IMG/VR virus record: IMGVR_UViG_3300046507_000169
Location: 1-46,076 of that record
Source of the DNA: a virus
DNA: 46,076 nucleotides
Strand: one strand, 5' to 3'
Shown: positions 41,044-46,076 of the stretch, one piece after another
Layout: each line of letters starts with the position of its first letter
Numbering within the stretch: the stretch's first letter is position 1
The notes under the pieces: generated by a model
What the model was told of the DNA's origin: nothing
The model's database searches: none
The model's input: the letters and a program-made list of their open reading frames with translations, nothing else
Position numbers and translations under genes: made by a program

Positions 41044-41343
41044 ATGGCCCTCGATTTCTCCAAGCTCAACACGGCGGTCGGCAAGGTTGCTGATCTGGCC
41101 AAGGATCACGCTGCTGTCCACGCAGCCCGTGTGTCCGCTGAGGCCGAACTGGCCAACGCTCAGGCCTACATCGACAGCCTCGCTCACCAGCTCATTGCTG
41201 CCGCGCAGACGCCTGCAGAGGCCGTAGGTCTCACTGCAGTAGCCGAAGCGCTCGCTGTGGCGCCTATGCCGGTCACTGTGGCCGATACGTCCAACGCGAA
41301 GACGACCTTCCTCCCGGGCGATCCCCGGGCCCCGAAGGCCTAA
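41044..41343 (+). CDS. Last rightward gene, helical hypothetical protein
   Basis: 99 aa from ATG 41044 with AAGGAG 8 bases upstream. Ala-rich helices (FSKLNTAVGKVADLAKDHAA, SAEAELANAQAYIDSLAHQL) probably form a coiled coil; the end is unstructured. It may accompany the preceding hydrolase. No family recognised. Confidence 0.7.
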   Translation: MALDFSKLNTAVGKVADLAKDHAAVHAARVSAEAELANAQAYIDSLAHQLIAAAQTPAEAVGLTAVAEALAVAPMPVTVADTSNAKTTFLPGDPRAPKA

Positions 41344-41345
41344 CC

Positions 41346-41397
41346 AAAAGCCCCCCAAGGCGCCCTTAATTAGGGTTCCCTTGGGGGGCTTTTTTTT
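41346..41397 (+). terminator. Strong terminator between convergent units
   Basis: AAAAGCCCCCCAAGG pairs with CCTTGGGGGGCTTTT over about 15 bp around an 18-base loop and is followed by a run of T. The left arm begins with four A, so it can also act on leftward transcripts. The stop of the first leftward gene lies in the T-run. Confidence 0.92.
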
Positions 41398-41756
41398 CAC
41401 TTGGGCTGGCTAAGCTTCGACATCACCAGCTGGACGCTGGGACGCTTCACGTCGACTTCCATCATCGGCGTATTGGGCGCCTGTATCATGTCTTCGTATC
41501 CGGGGTAGCCCTTGTGCACCACGGAGTTCAGCGGGTACACGCCCATGCCCGGGGTGTCCTTCCACTTCTTCGCATACTTGGGGCGCAGCTTGCGGATCAG
41601 CTCCAGGTAACGGATCTCCATGGCGTCATAGATATCATCGCTAAGCGTAAGCTCTTTAACACGGCTCTCATGAACGACCTCCGGTTTATAGTAGGCGACC
41701 TTCAGCTCGATGAGCTTCCAGCCGAGAGCACACAGCTCCTTCTCGTCCTTAGTCAC
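41397..41756 (-). CDS. Stand-alone LigA Ia-like (NAD+ ligase-related) protein
   Basis: 119 aa from GTG 41756. The first half (LIELKVAYYKPE..., then LSDDIYDAMEIRYLELIRKL) resembles domain Ia of bacterial NAD+-dependent DNA ligase, whose YY and SDxxYD residues bind the NMN part of NAD+. No adenylation lysine (KxDG), OB, zinc or BRCT parts are present, so it cannot be a ligase alone. The second half ends RPSVQLVMSKLSQPK. Possible roles: NAD+/NMN binding, or a factor acting with host ligase. It is the last leftward gene. Confidence 0.5.
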   Translation of the reverse strand: MTKDEKELCALGWKLIELKVAYYKPEVVHESRVKELTLSDDIYDAMEIRYLELIRKLRPKYAKKWKDTPGMGVYPLNSVVHKGYPGYEDMIQAPNTPMMEVDVKRPSVQLVMSKLSQPK

Positions 41757-41964
41757 GCGTGCAGTAATAGTCGTGCATCGAGACCGGCGAGTGCCCGCAG
41801 TTCATTGGGTTCTCGTGGTTCTCCATGTCGCCACCACAGCAGCAGGTGATCTTGCAGCCGTGGTGCTCATTGGGACACTCAGCCCCAGTTGTCAGCGAAG
41901 GCGCTTGCGATGCCGGGATATGTGAGACTTCGTTTCTTCCAGCGGTCTGGACCGGGAGCGGCAT
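41749..41964 (-). CDS. Small Cys/His-rich protein, start uncertain
   Basis: Up to 71 aa if started at ATG 41964, but that overlaps the methyltransferase end by 86 bases. The meaningful part follows the methyltransferase stop: ECPNEHHGCKITCCCGGDME then NCGHSPVSMHDYYC, with paired Cys and His fitting a small zinc-binding fold. No ATG/GTG/TTG lies between 41878 and the ATG at 41826, so either the long overlap is used or a non-standard start. Confidence 0.45.
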   Translation of the reverse strand: MPLPVQTAGRNEVSHIPASQAPSLTTGAECPNEHHGCKITCCCGGDMENHENPMNCGHSPVSMHDYYCTRD

Positions 41965-42505
41965 AGTGAACTTCAGCTTTCGGTTTGGCGTCCACAGGGA
42001 GCCCGAGGGCCTGCCTGCAGTCGTCCCACTTGGGGTACGTTGGGATCAGCGGATCGACACCACGTATCCAGAGGCACGTGCGCTTGGTGTAGGGGTCACC
42101 AAACATCCACGGCTGGATGATCTGTGCGGGCTCGTCACCAATGATGTCCTTGGCGTAGCCGAGCATGATGGGGTTCTCGCAGACCACCTTGTCGATGGCC
42201 TCGGTCTCCCAAAGCGTCCTAAAGAACTTCGCGCCCTGATGCAGCTGGTGCCATCGAGAGGGATCGCGGCCATTCTCCTTGTTGCCGTCGATGTACAAAT
42301 GCTTCGACGAGGAGTTGGCGAGGAATGTGCATGGTGGATGAAATATGCCTAGGTCCCATCCTCTATCGAGGACGGTGAGAACGTCTTGCTGCAAATGATA
42401 CTTGCTGTTCCCGGGCTCAAGGTCACACGACCACGCATCGTGTCCCTTGGCCCTGAACGCGTCTCTCACTCGCCCGCTGAACTCGCAGCCGACGAGGACC
42501 CGCAG
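41879..42505 (-). CDS. C5-methyltransferase-like protein
   Basis: About 208 aa with the start placed at CTG 42505. C5-type motifs are seen: VGCEFSGRVRDAF (motif I-like), FHPPCTFLAN with the PPC catalytic Cys (motif IV), CENPIM (motif VI, ENV-like) and YTKRTCLWIRG (motif VIII-like). The end DRWKKRSLTYPGIASAFADN is typical of a small phage family. It is shorter than normal DNA cytosine methyltransferases and lacks an obvious target-recognition domain. ATA 42520, CTG 42505 and GTG 42469 are the only options; GTG would remove motif I. It may protect phage DNA. Confidence 0.7.
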   Translation of the reverse strand: MRVLVGCEFSGRVRDAFRAKGHDAWSCDLEPGNSKYHLQQDVLTVLDRGWDLGIFHPPCTFLANSSSKHLYIDGNKENGRDPSRWHQLHQGAKFFRTLWETEAIDKVVCENPIMLGYAKDIIGDEPAQIIQPWMFGDPYTKRTCLWIRGVDPLIPTYPKWDDCRQALGLPVDAKPKAEVHYAAPGPDRWKKRSLTYPGIASAFADNWG

Positions 42506-42529
42506 CTTCCTGCGGGCTATATCGTACTC

Positions 42530-43198
42530 TTAGGCGTCGCTGTCTGGGCGGAAGCGTTTGATCAGACCGAGGCCGATCACCACCACCACGCCGATAGCCG
42601 AAGCCACGTAGTGGTTAGCACCGAATGACCACGGGTCTGCCGCGATGATGCCACCAGCCACCCAGCCGAGCAGCGCAGCGCCAGCCCATGTCATGACAGG
42701 GAAGCGAGCGATGACCTTGCTGATGATTGCGGCGCCCGCGATGACCAGCGGGATCGAGAGGAGCACGCCGAACACCATGAGGAACAGGGAGCCGTGTGCC
42801 AGCGCAGCGACCGCCAGAACGTTGTCGAGGCTCATGGATGCGTCAGCTACCGCGATGGTGCCGATGGCAGCGGTGAGGGTGATAGAGCCAACCTTGGGCT
42901 CCTTGCCTTCATCGTCGCCCGAGACAAGCCCATAGGCCACGTGAAGGAGGAACAGGCCGCCGATCAGGGAGAGCCCGGGGACACCGAGGAGCAGGGCAGC
43001 GAAGAACGACATCACCACGCGGAGCACGATGGCCGCCACGGTGCCGCCAATGATGCCCCACTTCTGCTGGTTGGCAGGGAGGCGGTTCGAGACGAGCGCA
43101 ATGACGACGGCGTTGTCACCAGAGAGCAGAAGGTCGATCCAGATGATACTCGCCAGCGCGAGCCAGAACGTTTCATTCAACAAGGAAGCAGTCTCCAT
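42530..43198 (-). CDS. terC: TerC-family integral membrane protein
   Basis: 222 aa with about seven membrane helices. Two acidic family motifs are present: LLSGDNAVVIAL (about 25-36) and DASMSLDNVLAVAALAHG (about 118-135), as in TerC/Alx/YjbE proteins linked to manganese export and tellurite resistance. Start ATG 43198 follows a terminator directly and has no ribosome site; TTG 43183, with GGAG 9 bases upstream, is an alternative. A TerB-family gene lies just upstream. Phage-borne TerC is unusual. Transported ion here is inferred. Confidence 0.9.
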   Translation of the reverse strand: METASLLNETFWLALASIIWIDLLLSGDNAVVIALVSNRLPANQQKWGIIGGTVAAIVLRVVMSFFAALLLGVPGLSLIGGLFLLHVAYGLVSGDDEGKEPKVGSITLTAAIGTIAVADASMSLDNVLAVAALAHGSLFLMVFGVLLSIPLVIAGAAIISKVIARFPVMTWAGAALLGWVAGGIIAADPWSFGANHYVASAIGVVVVIGLGLIKRFRPDSDA

Positions 43199-43203
43199 AA
43201 ATG

Positions 43204-43233
43204 CAAAAAGGCGGCCCCGAAGGACCGCCCTGT
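43204..43233 (-). terminator. UUCG-loop terminator/attenuator in front of terC
   Basis: Leftward strand: GGCGGTCC, loop TTCG-type, GGGCCGCC, then TTTTT, ending 7 bases before the terC ATG. A strong stem with the ultra-stable loop. It should stop most transcripts after terB, or act as an attenuator controlling terC. Confidence 0.8.
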
Positions 43234-43244
43234 GATGCGTTGGC

Positions 43245-43289
43245 TATACGCGTGTGCGTATAAAACCCAGATATACGCGAGTGCGTATA
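43245..43289. promoter_or_regulatory. Two 18-bp near-identical palindromes between terB and terC
   Basis: TATACGCGTGTGCGTATA (43245-43262) and TATACGCGAGTGCGTATA (43272-43289) are each TATACGC/GCGTATA palindromes with 4-base centres, 27 bases apart centre to centre. I saw no other copy in the window. They look like a tandem operator for a dimeric regulator, or two RNA hairpins in the terC leader. Confidence 0.7.
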
Positions 43290-43293
43290 AGGC

Positions 43294-43728
43294 TCAGGCG
43301 AGCAGCTTGTTCGCGTCGAGGTTCAGCAGCTTGCCGATGTCCTGCAGCACGACCATTTCCTGATCACCGATGCCGCCCTGATCCGCCACGTCCGCCGCAA
43401 TCAGGAACACGTCCTGACGCACGGTCGCATCACGGCTCACGAGGGCTTCGATGTATCGCTTGTTCTCCATGCGGCCAGCACGGGTCTTTGCGCGGATCAA
43501 CGCCATGCCATATGCATCGCTGATCTGGGTGGAGTTGAACGAGGCCGAGACAAGGGCATTGCCCTGCATGCCAGCGATGGCAGCGTCCTGTTCGTCTTCT
43601 TCGATCTTGCCATCTGCAGCAGTCACGTTGGCAGCAGCCGAAGCGACACCCTTCAGGAAGGCATCGTCACCGACATAGGAGTTCACGACCTTGCGGGCGT
43701 CCGAGAAGATTTTCGAGATAAAGCTCAT
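43294..43728 (-). CDS. terB: TerB-family tellurite-resistance protein
   Basis: 144 aa from ATG 43728 with AAGGGA 7 bases upstream (an earlier ATG at 43752 would add 8 residues and overlap the upstream gene). TerB fold pattern: FISKIFSDARKVVNSYVGDD, FLKGVASAAANVTAADGKIE with the first acidic metal site, and AADVADQGGIGDQEMVVLQD with the second; length near E. coli TerB (151). TerB and TerC belong to the same stress/tellurite system in bacteria. Here they are neighbours in a phage leftward unit. Confidence 0.88.
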   Translation of the reverse strand: MSFISKIFSDARKVVNSYVGDDAFLKGVASAAANVTAADGKIEEDEQDAAIAGMQGNALVSASFNSTQISDAYGMALIRAKTRAGRMENKRYIEALVSRDATVRQDVFLIAADVADQGGIGDQEMVVLQDIGKLLNLDANKLLA

Positions 43729-43739
43729 GTGTAGTCCCT

Positions 43740-43853
43740 TCAGAAAAACCAACGACGCACAGGGTGACCCCGTGTGATCTTGATGGTGATGGTGATGATT
43801 TGGAAAATGCCGACGATGTCGAGCAGGTGGTTAGAGAGGATGCCGAAGAACAT
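43740..43853 (-). CDS. 37-residue membrane peptide
   Basis: ATG 43853 overlaps the upstream stop (TGATG). One hydrophobic helix (FGILSNHLLDIVGIFQIITI) and a basic tail (RRWFF). Its end includes the terB ribosome site region, so it may be translationally coupled to terB. Possibly a membrane partner of the Ter proteins. Confidence 0.55.
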   Translation of the reverse strand: MFFGILSNHLLDIVGIFQIITITIKITRGHPVRRWFF

Positions 43854-44020
43854 CAGTGCATCTTGTGGGGCAGCGGAGCGTCGTCGCTGTAGCGCTCGAC
43901 ACAGGCGTATGTGTATTCGAGGGCCGTAAGCGCGTCGTAGGCGGTGATGGTGTTGGCCTCGCTGAACTCCTCGATCACTTCACCGAGACGCTCTGCGAGG
44001 GCCTGTGCTTCTTCGTTCAC
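43853..44020 (-). CDS. Small acidic helical protein
   Basis: 55 aa from GTG 44020 (GTGA overlap). Helical (NEEAQALAERLGEVIEEFSE, then YDALTALEYTYACVERYSDD). Acidic. No family recognised; overlaps with genes on both sides show that it belongs to the ter operon. Confidence 0.65.
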   Translation of the reverse strand: MNEEAQALAERLGEVIEEFSEANTITAYDALTALEYTYACVERYSDDAPLPHKMH

Positions 44021-44226
44021 TTGCGGACCTTGGCCTTCGGAGCGGGGGTCTCTTCAGGCGCCGCTGGCTCCGGGGTCTTCAGCTGCTTCGCTAGGTGTCG
44101 CATGCCTTCCAAGATGGAGGTCAGCGTCTCGTCGATGCGGATCAGGGCGTCCAGCGACTGCACTTCAACAGTGCGGATGTGGTTGGGCTCCGTTACGCGA
44201 CGACGGTCTTCCAGGTTAGTGCTCAT
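44017..44226 (-). CDS. Small coiled-coil-like protein
   Basis: 69 aa from ATG 44226 with AAGGA 7 bases upstream. Central helix (VQSLDALIRIDETLTSILEG) with heptad spacing and a Pro/Ala/Lys-rich tail. Unknown function. Confidence 0.65.
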   Translation of the reverse strand: MSTNLEDRRRVTEPNHIRTVEVQSLDALIRIDETLTSILEGMRHLAKQLKTPEPAAPEETPAPKAKVRK

Positions 44227-44666
44227 TGAGTGATGTCCTTGTTCCAGTAGATGGTGTGGTCGAACCCCCACGGCTTTGCGGGCCGGAAGATGCGGTAGCC
44301 ACACGCGATCAGGTTGTTTGCTGACGAGGGGTTGTCCGAGGTGTCCGTGACGAGCCCGCGCATACCGAGCTTTCGCGCTTTAGCTTCACGTACGCGGACA
44401 AAGCGTCTCTGCAGGCCTTGGCCACGATGGGCCCGAAGCACTCCAGCTCGCTTGAGGTAACCGAGCGACGGATCGGCGTAGGTGGGGGTAAGCCCGCAGA
44501 AACCGGCAAGCTCTCGTCCGCGAGAAGCTTCGAAAGCCAGCCACCAAAAGCCACGCTCGGGGTCAACCTGAGGAGCACTGTCTCCGAAGATTTCGGTGTG
44601 CAGCTCTCTGATAGTGTCGGCAACGTCCTCGTCAGAAGTGTCAACCTCCGTTAGCCGGTAGGTCAT
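44223..44666 (-). CDS. GNAT acetyltransferase
   Basis: 147 aa. The acetyl-CoA-binding motif A is visible as RAGVLRAHRGQGLQRRFVRV (R-x-x-x-RGxG), followed by helix and ARKLGMRGLVTDTSDNPSSA and NLIACGYRIF (motif B). Preceding strand EASRGRELAGFCGLTP fits the fold. Substrate unknown; in phages such enzymes may modify host proteins, toxins or small molecules. Start ATG 44666. Confidence 0.88.
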   Translation of the reverse strand: MTYRLTEVDTSDEDVADTIRELHTEIFGDSAPQVDPERGFWWLAFEASRGRELAGFCGLTPTYADPSLGYLKRAGVLRAHRGQGLQRRFVRVREAKARKLGMRGLVTDTSDNPSSANNLIACGYRIFRPAKPWGFDHTIYWNKDITQ

Positions 44667-44778
44667 CGACCTCTTCAGTCTTCTCGTCTTCCTCGACGGA
44701 GGTCAGCAGCTCTTCCATCTCAGCAAGTTCTTGGATGCGCAGTTTCGGAGGCTCATAGTCTCCCCATTCAACCAGCAT
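44641..44778 (-). CDS. Small acidic protein
   Basis: 45 aa from ATG 44778, overlapping the HTH gene upstream by 11 bases and the acetyltransferase by 26. Acidic helix (LAEMEELLTSVEEDEKTEEV). No family recognised. Confidence 0.6.
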   Translation of the reverse strand: MLVEWGDYEPPKLRIQELAEMEELLTSVEEDEKTEEVDDLPANGG

Positions 44779-45064
44779 TATCTTCCAACTCCGCTAGTGC
44801 TTCAGAGATGCGACCACCAATGGTGCCCAGACGCATCGCGATGTCCTTCTGCGACATGCCGGTCTTGCGCATCTCCAGTGCCTTCTGCTTCTGGCGACGC
44901 GTGAGCGCCTTCACGACGCGCGGTGCCACGTAGGTAGGCTTCTTGCGGTCCATCAGAGCTAAGGCTTGCTCAATGGCTGTCGTGAGCGGGATCACGTTGT
45001 CAATCTCGGCAGCGGCTAATGCGGCCTGCAGTAGTCGCTTGGCCTTCGGGATGTTGCTGCTCAT
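44768..45064 (-). CDS. Helix-turn-helix DNA-binding protein
   Basis: 98 aa from ATG 45064. The C-terminal half, ALTRRQKQKALEMRKTGMSQ-KDIAMRLGTIGGRISEAL, is a resolvase/sigma-type helix-turn-helix. The N-terminal half is helical. Probably a regulator of this end of the leftward unit; a target could be the palindromes between terB and terC, but that is speculation. Confidence 0.75.
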   Translation of the reverse strand: MSSNIPKAKRLLQAALAAAEIDNVIPLTTAIEQALALMDRKKPTYVAPRVVKALTRRQKQKALEMRKTGMSQKDIAMRLGTIGGRISEALAELEDNAG

Positions 45065-45324
45065 GCAGCCTCCACGGACTTATTGAGAGCTTGGATCAGG
45101 TCGTAGACTTGACCGAACGTAAGCTCCAGAACGTCAGCAGTGCTCCGGTCTGGATACTCCTGACGAATGACTAGGGTCTCGTCTGCCTTCTTGCCGTTGC
45201 GGCTCCACCACACCTCGATAGCAGGACACCCGGGACGGTATTGTCCTCCCGGGGTGCGCACTGCGTCTTCTTTGTCGATGGTGTAGGTCGTGCCGTGACT
45301 GTCAGTGCTACTTGTGCAGGCCAT
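45061..45324 (-). CDS. Small hypothetical protein
   Basis: 87 aa from ATG 45324 (TAATG with the Nudix gene). Beta-type middle (AIEVWWSRNGKKADETLVIR) and a helical end (LTFGQVYDLIQALNKSVEAA). No family recognised. Confidence 0.65.
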   Translation of the reverse strand: MACTSSTDSHGTTYTIDKEDAVRTPGGQYRPGCPAIEVWWSRNGKKADETLVIRQEYPDRSTADVLELTFGQVYDLIQALNKSVEAA

Positions 45325-45719
45325 TAAGAAAGGAAGTCCCGAACTGCTTGGGTGTGCATAGGATACGCGGTGTCCACTGGTTCCTTGACGGTGACCACTT
45401 CCAACACCTCGTCGTCGTGGGTGAAGTAGGCAGGGCCATGCAATGGCTTGGTGCACGTGAAGAACAGGACGTTGTGACCGTATTGATCGGTGCCACCACT
45501 GGAGAGCATGAGGTCACAAGGATCGACCGAGATGCCGGTCTCTTCCAACAGCTCACGTGCAGCAGCGACGTGCATTTGCTCGCCGTGGTTCTGGAAGCCG
45601 CCCGGGAGGGCCAGCTGTCCGTAGCCGTCAGGCAGACCACGTCTGATCAGAACGAGGCCCCGTTCTTGGAGCCACAGCAGCACACAACAGACCGTGGGGT
45701 TGTTCTTGTACTCAACCAT
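45324..45719 (-). CDS. Nudix hydrolase
   Basis: 131 aa. A perfect Nudix box, GFQNHGEQMHVAAARELLEE followed by TGI, matches Gx5Ex7REUxEExGU around residues 42-64. It lies right after the dATP/dGTP diphosphohydrolase with an 8-base overlap, so nucleotide or nucleotide-sugar/NAD-type substrates are likely; the exact substrate cannot be read. ATG 45719. Confidence 0.92.
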   Translation of the reverse strand: MVEYKNNPTVCCVLLWLQERGLVLIRRGLPDGYGQLALPGGFQNHGEQMHVAAARELLEETGISVDPCDLMLSSGGTDQYGHNVLFFTCTKPLHGPAYFTHDDEVLEVVTVKEPVDTAYPMHTQAVRDFLS

Positions 45720-46076
45720 TCTTCTTGGCCTTCAGATGCTCGTGGAGCAAGCCGCTGGCATTGAACAGCACAGCGCACAGTTCGGTCTCCAAGTCCTTCA
45801 CGATGGTCTCGCCTTTGACGACCTCGGTTACGGTGCCACCACGCCAGAGCTTCCACACGGCAAAGAAGTGCCGCCACAGGCTCTTGATGTAGACGCCCAT
45901 GGGAATACCGAGCTGCCAGTTGTCGCTCTCGCGCATCGAGCCGTCAGGCATGCGACGCGCCTTGTGCATGTGCTCGGCGTACCGTTCGAGGACGAGGGGG
46001 CTCAGGAAGCCTTCGAAGTCGAGCTTGTTGGCGTCGAGGTCACGGGTTGCCCCTGTGCCGAACTCGCGAACAGCAG
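45659..46076. repeat. Right copy of divergent terminal redundancy
   Basis: Same length as 1-418 without any indel and about 93.5% identical. Encoded protein differs at only about five of 121 residues (for example LP to GT, D to E, L to V, M to L), so most changes are silent. This supports real biological variants over read errors. Confidence 0.9.
45712..46076 (-). CDS. dATP/dGTP diphosphohydrolase-like, C-terminal part (contig edge)
   Basis: 121 codons of the family region, open to the contig edge. Same protein as 54-635 in a slightly diverged version (ends KDLETELCAVLFNASGLL). It continues in sequence terms at about base 419 of the window. Not a second gene if the genome is circular. Confidence 0.85.
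   Translation of the reverse strand, partial: AVREFGTGATRDLDANKLDFEGFLSPLVLERYAEHMHKARRMPDGSMRESDNWQLGIPMGVYIKSLWRHFFAVWKLWRGGTVTEVVKGETIVKDLETELCAVLFNASGLLHEHLKAKKNG

Noticed and set aside
43199-43293. yybP-ykoY manganese riboswitch in front of terC
   Set aside because: TerC relatives are often under this riboswitch, but I cannot see its conserved aptamer strings; the gap holds palindromes and a terminator instead.
1-46076. CRISPR array, insertion sequence or transposase
   Set aside because: No regularly spaced repeats and no transposase-like protein or matching terminal inverted repeats were found.

Overview
The window is a near-complete genome of a temperate, short-tailed (podovirus-like) tailed phage of a Gram-negative, GC-rich host. 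The host is most likely a proteobacterium and possibly an alphaproteobacterium; that is inferred from composition and gene types and is not proven. The first 418 bases and the last 418 bases are gap-free homologous copies that differ at about 27 positions. Both ends lie in the same pair of genes (dNTP diphosphohydrolase, then Nudix hydrolase). The contig therefore closes into a circle of about 45.66 kb, and the two ends look like strain variants of one locus.

On the circle there are two opposed transcription units. The leftward unit starts near 18.83 kb, runs down to base 1, wraps, and ends at 41.40 kb. Its first part (18.8-15.0 kb) holds small accessory genes, a Cys-rich conserved protein, a MarR-like regulator and a tyrosine integrase. 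Next comes attP (a 42-nt half tRNA-Ser) and a T7-type single-subunit RNA polymerase. After that come many tiny genes, including an ADP-ribosyltransferase-like protein, and then a T7-type replication block: SSB, endonuclease I, an HTH protein, primase-helicase, DNA polymerase and 5'-3' exonuclease. A nucleotide-catabolism trio follows (HAD nucleotidase, dATP/dGTP diphosphohydrolase, Nudix). The last part (46-41.4 kb) carries an HTH protein, a GNAT acetyltransferase, TerB and TerC tellurite-resistance-family proteins, a C5-methyltransferase-like protein and a LigA-Ia-like domain.

The rightward unit (19.6-41.3 kb) is the virion and lysis module. In order it holds a tail fibre/collar protein, a tail nozzle-like protein, three probable ejection proteins (one with a tail-lysozyme domain), terminase, a P22-type portal, scaffold, an SU10-type (DUF5309) major capsid protein, an adaptor, a second fibre, endolysin, holin-like proteins and an SGNH-hydrolase virion protein. 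It ends at a strong terminator at 41.35-41.39 kb that faces the end of the leftward unit.

The phage is a chimera: T7-like transcription and replication genes are combined with a non-T7 (SU10/P22-type) head and an integrase. The 788-bp divergent gap (18830-19617) carries the likely early promoter, a repeated 20-bp element and inverted repeats. attP lies between the integrase and the RNA polymerase gene, with a terminator on the polymerase side. Integration would disconnect the polymerase and the whole replication block from the early promoter, which suggests an integration-dependent lysis/lysogeny switch. Other notable points are a phage-borne TerB/TerC pair separated by palindromes and a UUCG-loop terminator, several genes that lack AUG/GUG/UUG where their start should be, and SSB-like DIPF tails on both the SSB and the helicase.
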